Shown: positions 1-9,742, counted from the stretch's first letter. The stretch is DNA of 14,723 nt from Tieghemiomyces parasiticus (GCA_027575765.1 JANBPT010001094.1:1-14723); one strand, 5' to 3'. The notes: a model not told the origin generated them from the sequence alone. Made by a program: numbers and translations.

Positions 1-74
1 TTGGTCATGAGCCCTTTGGACTCCATACCGGCGGAATAGCCGAGGCAGGATAGAAGCAGATTGCCGAAGGCCAT
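1..74 (-). CDS. 5' end of an unidentified protein gene, cut by the left edge
   Basis: An ATG at 74-72 in a good context (TCCACCATGG) opens a frame that runs to the window edge. It encodes 24 residues beginning MAFGNLLLSCLGYSAG. I do not recognise the family; the early hydrophobic run (NLLLSCLGY) could be part of a membrane or targeting segment, but that is a guess. The start is supported by context. A likely 5'-UTR intron (336 down to 83) ends eight bases upstream of the ATG. All five other minus-strand ATGs between here and the upstream TATA box fall inside that intron, so this is the first ATG of the inferred spliced transcript. A plus-strand reading is unlikely because all three plus frames have stops within the first 57 bases or so. 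Confidence 0.42.
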   Translation of the reverse strand, partial: MAFGNLLLSCLGYSAGMESKGLMT

Positions 75-82
75 GGTGGATA

Positions 83-336
83 CTGTGCGGGGAGGATGGT
101 GTGGCATTGTAGAGGTTGGCAAAAGGAAGGTAAGCGCGAGTTCATCCGGAAGGGGAGGAGGTGAACTGTGTGATAGCAATTGTCATTGGCGCCGGCCGGG
201 CGAACCGCAGAATTAAATGAAGGGGTCGTGAAGGTCCATGGGACGTAAGCGATTGGAGATTGACCGGGTGTTTGGCAATGTGAAAACAATGCGCCATAGA
301 CCGAAAATGTGACGGGAGAGTACTGGCACTGCTTAC
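83..336 (-). other. Probable 5'-UTR intron of the left-edge gene
   Basis: Read on the minus strand, a strong donor (CACCAG|GTAAGC, intron starts at 336) pairs with a pyrimidine-rich acceptor (CTCCCCGCACAG, intron ends at 83). The resulting 254-base intron matches the size and donor class of the introns in the well-supported genes here. It holds minus-strand ATGs at 297, 239, 186, 145 and 107 that would otherwise precede the start codon at 74. An alternative acceptor (ATCACACAG) lies further upstream. This is inferred from splice signals only. Confidence 0.4.
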
Positions 337-498
337 CTGGTGGGTGTGCTGCTGGTGGTGGAACGAGGAAGCCAAGGGAAAGAGATGTATCCGAGAATAC
401 AGAAGCCGAGTGTGGAAGGGTAAGCAGGGAAGAAAGTCTGGGGTTGCGTATAGGAAAGGGGGAGGTGGGGTAGAATGAAAGTGGCGGTCAGGTCAGGG

Positions 499-591
499 CT
501 TATATAGTGCGGAATTGAAGGAGGAAAGAGCGGACACGAGTGTGTATCCTATTTCAGTATGAACACTGCGCTCGCCCTTGATGCACCCAAT
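499..591 (-). promoter_or_regulatory. Core promoter of the left-edge gene: TATA box and CCAAT box
   Basis: On the minus strand a TATA box (TATATAAG, 506 down to 499) is followed by pyrimidine-rich sequence down to the inferred 5'-UTR donor at 336. A CCAAT element lies at 587-591 (reads ATTGG on the minus strand), about 80 bases upstream of the TATA box, a usual spacing. The leader below the TATA box has no ATG until the inferred intron. Transcription would be expected to start around 465-480. This is motif-based inference. Confidence 0.4.
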
Positions 592-1159
592 CGACAATCG
601 GCTGGGGGAGAAGGGATGGGGAGGGAAATATCTCCAGTGCACAATTCTGGGCGTGGTACGGGGCCGGTTTGATATGCGAAATAAGAGAGGCCCGGTCCGT
701 ACGACACGGGGCGCGAAGTGGCGGGGTACACAAAGGGGGCCAAGGACGTGATGATACGCTACTTAATAGCCGAAGACAATAGCCGGGGGGCGACGTACCT
801 ATCAATCCTGCAGCCAGTCGAGTCGGTTCGCGGGCGGAGGCAGCTGCAGTGGAGTACGGTGGGTGAGTGAGCAAACCGTCACGTTACACGCCGGAGTTTT
901 ATCGACGTCGAGGGTCGAGTGAGGAGCTCAATGTCGAATAGAAGGAACAACAGGGAATCACCGATAGAAAGAACGGCGGTTGTAAGGTGGTTTGTACAGT
1001 GATGAGGAAAAGTGGAATCTAAGGTGAACGGACGGTGGGGATGGGCACGGAAAATGAAAGGGTGGTCGGTAGGCTGAAACTCCCGCGGAGGACCTGGTGA
1101 GTTATGGGCTGAGGATGGGGGAAGCGTCAAGTCGGGGTACAGAACGGGACAGCCGGTGG

Positions 1160-1167
1160 CTTTTATA
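1160..1167 (-). promoter_or_regulatory. Second minus-strand TATA-like element
   Basis: TATAAAAG lies on the minus strand in a GC-rich setting. The stretch between it and the TATA box at 499-506 also has no minus-strand ATG. It could therefore be an alternative, more distal promoter for the left-edge gene. A chance match is possible. Confidence 0.2.
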
Positions 1168-1322
1168 CGGGTCGCGTTGGGGAGAATCCGCCTCTCAACT
1201 GAGGAGGTCGGATAACCAAGTGCGGAAACAGAGGCCGGGCGGACCGGCAGCCTCCCAAAATCGCCCAAGCGGATCAGCGCATAGTCGTTGGTCCCAAAAA
1301 TACCAACACCAGGGGGCGAAAG

Positions 1323-1334
1323 CCCCCCCCCCCC
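1323..1334. repeat. C12 homopolymer tract
   Basis: Twelve C in a row, followed by GCCC. It lies in an unassigned region, inside an open minus-strand frame (1469-879) where it would encode a glycine run. That frame has no recognisable domain, so I treat the tract as non-coding low-complexity sequence. Confidence 0.8.
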
Positions 1335-1479
1335 GCCCACGCCCTGTTGGCCGGTGGACCCGGTGCACACGTCAATCGTTGTGAAGGCCATCCCACTCTT
1401 CCTGCGCATACACTCGCCATGCCTCCATCTTCTCAGGTAGACGGCTGGCAGGTCTGCTTCCAATGCCATGGGCCTCGCC

Positions 1480-2436
1480 TTCTTTTTTCTTGATCTTTAT
1501 TTTTTTATTATTTTTACCTTTCCACCGCCTTGACTGCGCCTGTCACAGGGTGCCGGTCGGCCCGACTGAATGTTTGGTTATCCACAGCATGGTCCGGCAG
1601 GGGAAGGGCTTCATTCTCAGTCTCTCCCCCCCCTGATCCTACCACCGACTTCCCTGGTCGACATGTTGACTCGCCCACTTCCATTCTGTAGCTGACTACA
1701 ACGGGTGGTTTGACCTTTATTCCCCTGAGCGCCCCGTCGTGGCTGCCACCGGCCCTGGGGCCAAACGGGCCACCACTCCCCCTTGCCACGACACGTACTG
1801 TCCTGCTAGCTGGCGCCATTCATTGTTGTTGTATGAACTCTGCCATTCACCCGCCCGCCCTGGGCCCGGAATGTGCTGCCGCCGCCCCCTCCTTGGCCAT
1901 CATGTGGATGTGTACGCCATTTCCCCCCGCTACTACCTCCGATTCTCGCTTGACGGCGCCCGCCCGCGGAGAACACCTGCGAGCCTCTTGAGGGGAAGGT
2001 AGGTATCACTGTCCGGAACCATTGGCCGCCAAAAGCGCCTCGGTGCCAGTTGTGGGTGGGCAGGATCACCAAAGATCAATTACCTGCCTACTTTTAAATC
2101 GACCGCATACGGCCTGCCGCCAGCGGCGGCATGGAGCAATCTACGACCCAAGGCGGGTGGGTGGATGTCGCCAAGTGTTATTGTTTTTGCCATGCCTGGG
2201 AAGCCAAACGTGTAGGTGCCAGGGAAGGATCGCCGGCCTTGGACAGTGGGAAGCTGTGACCTCCCCGGCCGTCTAGGGCCTATCGTGGCAACCCGTTCCA
2301 ATGGATCGCATTACGTATAGCGTGGAGGAGGGGTGAGTAGTTGAGACGTAGTCTAGGGAGCCGCCCTCTCTTACGGTGTTGGCCGGCTCTGCCTCTCCGC
2401 TGGAGGGTCATAGGCCAGTAGTCTGGGGCTCTAGAT
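1480..2436. other. Gene-poor region, GC-rich, no assignable gene
   Basis: No reading frame here shows a recognisable domain. A T-rich plus-strand tract (1480-1520) separates this block from the leader region on the left. On the minus strand it reads as an A-rich stretch with two AATAAA motifs. Overlapping frames of 70 to 100 codons occur on both strands between 1514 and 2301. They are glycine-, proline- or alanine-rich, as expected from GC-rich DNA, and most lack good start contexts. A spliced gene cannot be excluded, because the base composition resembles coding DNA elsewhere in the window. Confidence 0.5.
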
Positions 2437-2444
2437 TATAAAAT
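2437..2444 (+). promoter_or_regulatory. Isolated TATA-box match
   Basis: TATAAAAT lies in a less GC-rich pocket. The first downstream plus-strand ATG codons run into stops within a few codons. An 89-codon frame starting at 2609 has no recognisable domain. Without a credible gene downstream this is only a motif match. Confidence 0.15.
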
Positions 2445-2504
2445 AGGGAGGGCTGTGACCCGCATGGAATAAAGCCGGTACCGTGGGTCAACACGTCGTC
2501 GGCT

Positions 2505-2523
2505 AGTTAATGCATTATTAACT
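2505..2523. repeat. Short AT-rich inverted repeat
   Basis: AGTTAAT (2505-2511) and ATTAACT (2517-2523) are exact 7-base inverted copies around a 5-base loop (GCATT). It could be a protein-binding palindrome or chance. It is not associated with an identified gene. Confidence 0.4.
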
Positions 2524-5040
2524 GACCCCTGACGTCGTACTGGCCAAGTAGGGGCCATGATGACTTGTTGTTCACCAGTCCGCATACGACCAGGTTAGGC
2601 GACGTTAAATGAATTCCCCGTGGGCGACCGTGGTCATTACATACGACCGGAGTTGGCCCCGTTGCTTTCGCAGCTTTGCCCCAGGTCCCTCTGCAACTAC
2701 TCCACGGCCCCCACCCCCACTTTGTTATGACTTTCCGGCTCCTAATCTCACTGGCCCACGGGGTTACCCAATCCGGTCGCAGCGGAAGTTCCAATGGATC
2801 GCCGTTCAGGAAAACGAACGGGTGCTCCAAACTGCTCTCCACCGCCACTACAATAACAACAAGGAGAGGTCGCCTTAATATTAGGCAGGGGAGGTTGTGG
2901 CCGCGCCACGTCGCAGCCTCAATGGAACAACCCAATGCCACCTGTGTCTATCCAGCACCAGACAACGGCAAAGCACCGCCTCCAGATAGAGCAGCCATAT
3001 CAAACTAAGGCGGGTGGGATCGGCGGTGTTGTTTGACCAGCGGGGATCACGTCCTGGTTTGGCTCCCCAGGGCCTTGCTAGAAAGTAGCTGACGCTGGGC
3101 TACTGAAGCCTTCAGATGGTTGTTGGCCAGGGATAAGCACAATTAACCAAGTGACATCAACGGGCTTTTGGGGTTTGATCTGCGAGCCATTGATGTCCTG
3201 GGACGTTTAAATGGTGCGGCGATAAGGCTAAGTTGCCTTCAGCTCCTTTGTAATGCAACCAGCCTGAAGTGGAATAGGATAGGTTAGCGCCCAACCTGCC
3301 CACTATCGGGGAGATTTCAGCAACAAGACTCGGCATGAAACCAAGAAGGGACCTGTGCTGGTTGGTCAAGTCTACCACCTTGCCACACTATAGGTCTTCA
3401 TTTTTTTTTCCGACAAGAGCCTATGGTGTGACATCTGCACTGCTGATCGGGGAGAATAGTGTGAGGCTGAGCTCTTGATCACCTTTCTTATCTGTGTCAA
3501 AAGCGACTCCTGTCCGTTCCGATGCATCAAACCTACTGTCAGTCTTCAGAAGCCAGCACCGTCGCACCGACGGATGGCCTTCAAAATAAGTCACACTAGT
3601 GGTGGACCTCACCTGTGCCATCCACGATCTAGTATAGTTGCGATGCCGCCTAGCCCCAGGCCTTTGACAACGACCTGGTTATACGGTGATCTCCCATGGT
3701 GGGCAGACAAGAAGGGTACCTCGCCGCTAACCGCACCCTCACCCGATCTACTCGTCCACCCCCCCATACATTCTATTTTTATATATCCAATCTATTTCTG
3801 TCACACTCCCCAAACAAGCCAGACCTCATCTGTTGAATAAAAGTAAAAATAGTACACTTCCGCCATCCACTCCGTGGGGTATGGCTTCCCTATAAGTCCA
3901 ATGCCCAGTTCTCATCAGCAAGCCAGGCCAAATTCGTTAGTGTGGGCTGGTAAAAACAATCAGCCTCTAACCGCTGCGGTTCGAGTGTCATCCATAACAC
4001 AGACCCATTTATACCACCCCTCTTTGAGATTCACATCAGTCACTGTCAACTAATATTTCTTGCGCAGCTACTGGCGCTTCACAACGAATGTGAATAGACG
4101 ATGGACCATTCGGGATCGCAGCTCTATATAGTATGGGCTACGGCGTGTTTTTCTATAAGGGAGGGGGCGGATTGACCGCCGCCGCATGACAAAGGGCGCT
4201 CAGTAATTCATCCATTGTGAAGCTCAGAATATAAGGCCCCGAGTGTTGGAGGCAATTGACGATGCCCCCCAGTACAGTATAGGAACCCCCCTCCCCCCCG
4301 TTATCTATAGATTGTTCACATGAGATGTGGCTGTCGTATTGTCGCTTGCATTTTTAAACCTAAAAACAGTTCTGGAACTCTTTCTTATTCCAGCCTTCTC
4401 ACTGGTGGTGTATTATCTGACGATGCGACTCCAGCCACGTCACCTCCAGCATCTGTACCTTGTCCTCTCTTTCTCCTCTTTCTTCTTCTTACCCGCCATC
4501 CGTTAGTGCATAGTACAGAGGCGTAATAGAAGCAAAGGTCATGTAGCTATTCCTCCTATATATATTTTACCAAGGCGGGGGGGGGATAACCCAAAGGGGC
4601 TCCAAGGTGTATTATTTTTTTGACAATCAAAAGTGGCAAGGTGCTGCTATAACACATTGAATCCCAAGGTGCAGCGGCAGCCTATGTTAGAATTTCTCGC
4701 GGAATGGGCGGCTTCTTGTACGGGCTAGCGTGTAAAAGCGACCTGACGGTGGCGGTCAACCGTGTCGGCAGCTATCCAACGCTTTAAACTCCTATAGGGA
4801 GCGACTAGTTAACATAATCATGGTGGGGGGACGTGGGTGAGCGATGACATGCCAAGCATAACCATGCACAACCGGCTGCTCACACGGAATGCACTGAACT
4901 TGAATTGGCATTGTGCGGTTGTGGGCCCGAGTAACTGAGGACTAATCACTGCCCTTTGAAGTAAGTCTCAAGACAGATAGCGCTGTCATACTGGAAGCTA
5001 ATCATCCCGATGGTATACAGAGTGTAGAGTAGGGCAGCTG
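2524..5040. other. Gene-poor region without assignable genes
   Basis: I see no supported gene in these 2.5 kb. Frames of up to 144 codons (minus, 2941-2507) and 121 codons (plus, 3475-3840) lack recognisable domains and resemble chance frames. Low-complexity elements include a pyrimidine-rich tract (about 4463-4490), C6-T-C7 (4286-4299) and G9 (4577-4585). A TATATAGT motif (4125-4132) has no credible gene downstream. I checked T-loop-like motifs such as the one near 3978 and found no foldable tRNA. Confidence 0.5.
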
Positions 5041-5628
5041 GTGGTTCAATCGGCCGCAATTCCTCGCACACACTTCTTTCTTTGCACCCTGGGCCTAACA
5101 GTGGGGGGGGGCACAGATCCTTGTTTCCCATTGACCCCGCTCTGTCTCCCAACCGTCCTTAATACCAACACTCCTCACCGCACTATCCAGGATCTAAACT
5201 CCGTTCTTACTAAACCCCCTCTCCCCTTGTGGTCTTATCTCGTTCCTAGTACAATAGCCCACAGCCACTCGTTCAAAACGGACATCATGCACTTTTATTA
5301 CACAAGGGGATGGGAAGGAGTGGGCGGGAGGAGGGATGGTTTCAGCAAACTGATTTCGAACTGTAATATTGACGAATTAAGAATCAGTAGGTCGGTTACG
5401 ACTAGGGCCGTCACCATACTGGTCCATAATGGTGGCTGCGATATGATCAATATCAGGTGTGCCCAAGCTCGGATTTGTAAATTCTCACTGGTGCAATCGA
5501 GAACGGCCTCTCGACAATTGGTTACTACCGAGCCAAAATATAGTAATTGGAACCCCCCTTCAGGTGAGGGACTGAGTACACAGCTGTTGGAAAACAAAAC
5601 GGGGTGTACCAGTTCCACGGCTAGGTAA
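5041..5628 (+). other. Long anonymous open frame of unknown status
   Basis: A 195-codon plus-strand frame is uninterrupted here, but it has no ATG at its beginning; the frame starts with GTG, and the first in-frame ATG is at 5287. Over 5298-5618 a minus-strand frame of 106 codons is open too. Neither translation shows a domain, signal peptide or membrane pattern I recognise. The first half includes a G9 run (5103-5111) that would encode glycines. It lies just downstream of the SSU72 stop codon, so part may be the SSU72 3' UTR. It is longer than typical random frames but not decisively so. Confidence 0.2.
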
Positions 5629-5720
5629 ACCGCCTATTTTCACTGCAACCCAGCATCGTCCATATACGCACCCTATCCCATTCCCTGACAATTCCGCCCC
5701 TGTTCTCTAATTTCATGTAT

Positions 5721-6725
5721 TCAATAGTAGCTGGTAGAATAAAGCAGCGAATGCGACGTTCCGGCCTGCACTTGCTCGATAAGGGTCTCGATCTCCTGGT
5801 CCAAATCCTGTGAGTTTTGGATCCGCGTGGCCAGGTCGAGGATGACCTCGCCACCGACTGAGGCGTCCCGGTGGTTGTCGTTGATTTCGACGTTTACAAC
5901 GTGTACGCGTTTGCAGAAAGGTGACCCCCGGCTGACGAGCTCTGCAAGTGGAATGGGACCGTGGTGAGAGGGAGGGGGCCGAGTTTTGAATAAACCCGAC
6001 GAAAGAGACATGCGGTTGGTGTGAGAAATAGGTTAAAAGGGTCAATAAATGAGAGTGGCGGCGGCCGCCCCCCCCCCCCGAGGGTGGGGGGTGAGTGGGA
6101 GAGGCATGCGGGAAACCTCGCAAAACACGTGGGCTGCCGCTGACATCTCGGCCCAGCGGTACCGTAGGAAATCGATTTGGACTCTACCTTCGCAGACGGC
6201 GTCAAAGCAGCGCTCTTCGCAGGTGATGATCACGTCGAATGTGCCACGAGACCCTTGAAACCGCTCGGGGGCCTCCTTGATCTTCTTGTTCCGGTCGAGC
6301 ATCGTGAGTAGGCCGTTCTGCGTATACCTGTAAGTTAAATTCGGTTCGTCGAATATAGCGTGCGCGGAGGGGGGAAGTGGTTTGAACGAAGACAGATCGG
6401 TAAATGGGTTATTCTACACTGCCCACCTAGAATGGAGTTCTCTAATCGGTAGTCATTGTCTCTTCTTTCTGTGCTGAAAGAAAAAATTATCGAATGGCCT
6501 CTGAAGAGCTTACAATTGCTCGTCTTTCTTCACCAGGTCAGCATAGATATCCTGGTACGGCGTGCCGAACTGGTAGATGTTTGGCTTGTCAGCTGAGGGG
6601 CCGGGCAACCGTACGGCGCTACCGGTCCCGAACGACCGGACGTCGAACCCGTGCTTGGCCAGGACACAATGGCCTTCCATACTACGGTTTTGATTACTTG
6701 CGCAAATGACGGCAAAGTTAACCAT
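5721..6725 (-). CDS. SSU72: RNA polymerase II CTD phosphatase SSU72 (three exons)
   Basis: Ssu72 removes phosphate from Ser5 (and Ser7) of the Pol II C-terminal repeats. It works in the cleavage/polyadenylation machinery in transcription termination and gene looping in the nucleus. Exons join as 6725-6514, 6327-6188 and 5941-5721, giving 190 residues against about 194-206 in relatives. The start is the first in-frame ATG and matches the family N-terminus. Visible features are the CX5R loop CASNQNR (C8, R14) followed by S15, the block [25 protein letters not shown] (80-84), [12 protein letters not shown] (106-117), and [12 protein letters not shown] (130-141). D139 there aligns with the general-acid Asp of the human enzyme (D143). 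The C-terminus ends SYY, as in yeast. Introns are 186 and 246 bases. Intron 1 has donor GTAAGC and acceptor TTACAG; intron 2 has the weaker donor GTAGAG and acceptor TTGCAG. Both splices keep the frame and restore family sequence. All catalytic residues are present, so it looks functional. Confidence 0.93.
6065..6093. repeat. C12 tract facing a G-run inside SSU72 intron 2
   Basis: A C12 run (6068-6079) is followed at once by GAGGGTGGGGGG, so the stretch can fold into a C:G hairpin on either strand. The G-rich side continues with further GGG groups, which could weakly support a G-quadruplex. It lies wholly inside SSU72 intron 2 (6187-5942), so it does not affect the protein. It may influence splicing, or vary in length through slippage. 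Confidence 0.6.
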
Positions 6726-6865
6726 CTCGTGTATGTGAAGAGTGGGAAGGAGCGGTGGTGGCGGTGAGATGGAGGGCAGCGCACTCGGAATCGTGGAGGG
6801 TAGTGGGTGCCGGCTTCTAGGCTTCAACGATGCTGTGGAGTGGGTTGGAGACCGGGTTCTAAAAA
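6726..6865. promoter_or_regulatory. Short divergent intergenic region between SSU72 and the vezatin-like gene
   Basis: Only 140 bases separate the SSU72 start codon (6725, minus) from the proposed start of the vezatin-like gene (6866, plus). The stretch must hold both 5' leaders and promoters. On the plus strand it is G-rich and purine-rich. I see no TATA box or CCAAT box, which would fit a TATA-less housekeeping bidirectional promoter. If the vezatin-like gene starts at the alternative ATG (7114), the spacer would be 388 bases. Confidence 0.5.
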
Positions 6866-9214
6866 ATGATGAGCAGCAATTCGCAAGAGGGGAAATTAGG
6901 GTATAGTGGTCGGTGTAAAAAAACGTAGTTAAAGCTCATCCTCTAGACTTGACATAACCGACGTTGGTTAGGTCCCTGACTTCTGCTTTAGAAGCGCTGT
7001 TTGCCCCATTGCGAAACTACCGTACTCGACTTTGCCGTTTTTTTTTGCTACATACCCTCCTGCTTGCCTTGACCCTATTGTCAGAACCGCATCACCATCA
7101 AGGCCTAGCTCGAATGGTCCTCAGCTCCGCACCACCAGCCCCCGCCGACCCCTTAACGGTCTTCCGGGCCGCCAAACCGGGCCTTCGTCGCCGCAGCGCT
7201 AACCAGCGACGGGGGGTCAGTAGCTTTAGCATTTACGACCACTTCCGGCCAAGCTTGGTTCTCCAAGGTAGCTGGGCCTTAGCCACCGCAGGGCTCGGCG
7301 TTCTCTGCGCGACCCTGATACGTTGGTCAGCGACCACCACCATCCCCTCGCCAGGGCGGCCTTTCCTTCTTACCCAGCGGCCTGCACGCCTCAGCCTTGG
7401 TCTGGCGGTCTTCGCCGTCGGGGCACATACCCTCTACCGGGTACTTAACCGGGCCTTTACCGACCACGCCCAGCGCACTGTGGTTGCCGCCCTAACCCAT
7501 TTGGCCCAAACGGGCCAGCGTCTCGACCGGTGCTGCGTGCGAACGATCAAAGCCGTCCAAGAGGTCGAGTTGGTCGCCCGCGGGTACCGGTTGACCACCC
7601 CGCTGCCGCCCATCTCGCGCATCGAGAGTCAATCCCCCGCAAAGCATTGTGGAAGGCTGCGCCGGTGTTTGGCTAATGTCTTGGCCACCCAGTTCAAGGT
7701 CTGGCATATACCTGAGCCTGACTTGGGTTTGATTGACGCGGATGACAATACCGTTGAAGCGGAAGGTCGCGAGATAACTGCTGAAAGGCCACCCTATGGC
7801 GACTCGGAGACAATGTTGACGCTCCAGGATTTGAAACGGTGCCTCACCGACGTCCATATACTCCGTCAGGACTGGCTGCAGCGGTTCGTCGTCACCTATG
7901 CTGAGGGGGATTTGGACACTTGTAGGGAGGCCCTTGCGGCCCTCCGTGCCCCGACGGAAGTAACGCAGGATTGTCTACAATGCGTCACGGACAACTTTGA
8001 CTCGGAAACAGGTAAGCCCTCCTCCCTCCCAAAAACAACAACAATTCAACCTACGGTGTCTGGAGCGGACATCCTATTTTTGGTGAGTATATCGCTCTTC
8101 ATCGAATGTATTCTATAGTGACAACAAAGTTCTTGGCTTTACCTCACCACCGTCACCGCACTCCAGATTTCGAGACTCCCGAGCTCCCAGCGTCAGAGTC
8201 ACCCACCACGCTGCCGCCCGCGCAACAGGCCTTCCTATCTCAGTTGAGTGGGCTAGCCCACATTTTGCGCGGCGTACAGGCCAAGTTGTACCTGTGTACA
8301 CAGTCCCTGGAAGAGGGTAGTGGTAAGTAGTGCTTGGCGAGGACTGGCCGCTTTCCATAACTTTGACAATTATTCGGCATACCCTTCCTACATATACTGT
8401 GGGTTCTGTGTTGACGCTAACATCAAAAAGCTGGGTGTATCATCTTCCCCAACGACCCCTTTCCTACATAGATAACTTGGCAGCGGTCAAGGCTTACCAC
8501 GATTCTCTACGGGCGGATATCCAGCACCTGGAGGCACAGTGGGAAGCTAGTGCTCGGGCCCTTGAGACCATAGTGTCGCCACCTTCACAGGGGAGTAAGT
8601 GCTTAATTTATATATATCCTCTACCCATACCATGGCGTGGCACTATTAATCATTAGCTTTACGCTGGGCGGTTGAACTAACGCATAGGCTGCTGGTGTTA
8701 CTGCTCGTGCCTACCGCAATGCTAGATCCAGAAATAACCACCACGGATAGTACAAGGGACGCGAATGATGACGAAGCGACGAGTGCCGAGAGTGTGGAAC
8801 CGGGCGAGGTGTTCCGACACGATTGCGACCCAGTGATCGACGCCGAGTCGGACGGTGTTGAACGGGTATTCGAAGCTTTAGCCGAGCAGACCTCTGCTGC
8901 CCCACGGCCCAGTGTAAGTACCCCACGAGAGGTTCCACTGAACTTATCGGCTCACCTACACGATCGTATGTTTATTCCACCATGGTGCGCACAAATATTG
9001 ATAATCCATTCCGGTTACTACCCAACACTGTTCAACCTAATTACTTACGCCATATCATCATTAGGTTGTACCGCGGGAGGAACGGATCCGAATTCAGCGG
9101 GAAAAGCGGTCGGCGGAGGCCGAAAGGCGAGCGGCCCAAATGGCCAAGGTGTCCTTCGTGTCGGAATTGCAAGGAGTACTGAGTCGCAAGAAGGGGTCCA
9201 TTGACCAGCCATAA
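6866..9214 (+). CDS. Vezatin/Inp2-like membrane protein (six exons)
   Basis: Proposed exons are 6866-6900, 6972-8011, 8167-8322, 8472-8594, 8726-8913 and 9065-9214. The total is 1692 bases, or 563 residues plus stop. Family signs are two close hydrophobic segments (about residues 107-128 and 150-167), then a conserved block with [12 protein letters not shown] and PLPPISRIE (about 208-230). The motif VERVFEAL lies further on, and the C-terminal charged helix begins [13 protein letters not shown]. This matches the vezatin/Inp2 domain family. Relatives act in yeast peroxisome inheritance through myosin V (Inp2), in dynein positioning at hyphal tips (Aspergillus VezA) and at animal junctions (vezatin). 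Internal donors are GTAAGC or GTAAGT; phases are consistent throughout (1,1,1,0), and a CTAAC branch point is visible in the 8323-8471 and 8595-8725 introns. The weak points are the N-terminus and exon 5. The first exon uses a 71-base intron with donor GTATAG; without it the first in-frame ATG is 7114, which would drop an N-terminal hydrophobic stretch ([14 protein letters not shown]). Exon 5 may start at 8732 instead of 8726. The specific role is inferred from the family. Confidence 0.78.
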
Positions 9215-9742
9215 CGAGTCACCAAGAGATACCAAAAGAATAACATATACTATTTTTAACCCTATCCGAATACCATTTTTTCTTGAGGGGAGTCCTGCAA
9301 CAAACTAATTGACAGGACCCACCTTCACCCGAGAAACCCCAATGCAGAATTGTAGAGCGCTAGTAGGAGATTCAAGAAACAGATACCCCGCATCCGCACG
9401 TTAGAGTGTTATGTTTAGCAAGCAAGAAAGGGAGAGAGAGAGGTATTGAACCCGATTTTAAATGACAGCCAATCAAATCGATCCCTAAAAAATTATACCG
9501 GGTAGAGAGAAAGCAAAAAAAAAAAAAAGGACCCCAGTGCACATGCGAACTTTCTCCTCGATTCCGGGGATTAGCGCTATCCCAAGGATCTGCATGGAGT
9601 GGCCCATTTACTCTCCTCTACCCTCTACGTTTCTTCCCATTCCAACCCGTCCTCCTCCTTGTGTTCTCGGTTTGCCTCAAACCTCGCCCCATTTCTTATC
9701 TAACCCCTGCCCTCTTTCTGTCCTCCTTTCAACCCCCCCTCC
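9215..9742 (+). promoter_or_regulatory. Vezatin-like 3' region and RPA34-like promoter/5' leader
   Basis: The first part is AT-rich and presumably holds the 3' end of the vezatin-like transcript; no clear AATAAA is seen. Upstream of the RPA34-like start are a CCAAT box (9469-9473), a short GA repeat (about 9430-9442), and an A14 tract (9515-9528). Poly(dA) of this kind commonly keeps fungal promoters nucleosome-poor. From about 9600 to the ATG at 9743 the plus strand is strongly pyrimidine-rich and free of ATG, typical of a fungal start region and short leader. Two ATGs further up (9543 and about 9593) would be upstream ATGs only if transcription began before them. Confidence 0.5.

Noticed and set aside
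879..1469. A 196-codon minus-strand frame starting with ATG
   Set aside because: It is glycine-rich where it crosses the C12 tract and has no domain. It covers a TATA-like element and the ATG-free leader region, which fits regulatory or leader sequence better than a gene.
2295..2802. A 15-base direct repeat (GTTCCAATGGATCGC) at 2295-2309 and 2788-2802, and a 12-base repeat (AAGGCGGGTGGG) at 2150-2161 and 3007-3018
   Set aside because: The flanking sequences do not align, so there is no evidence of a longer duplicated element such as a terminal repeat. These lengths are close to what chance allows in a window this size.
3970..3995. A T-loop-like motif (GGTTCGAGTG) suggesting a tRNA
   Set aside because: The bases on each side do not pair into a T stem, and no matching anticodon or acceptor arms are found around it.
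7434..7857. Minus-strand open frames of 62 and 121 codons
   Set aside because: They lie antisense to the main exon of the vezatin-like gene and have no recognisable domain.
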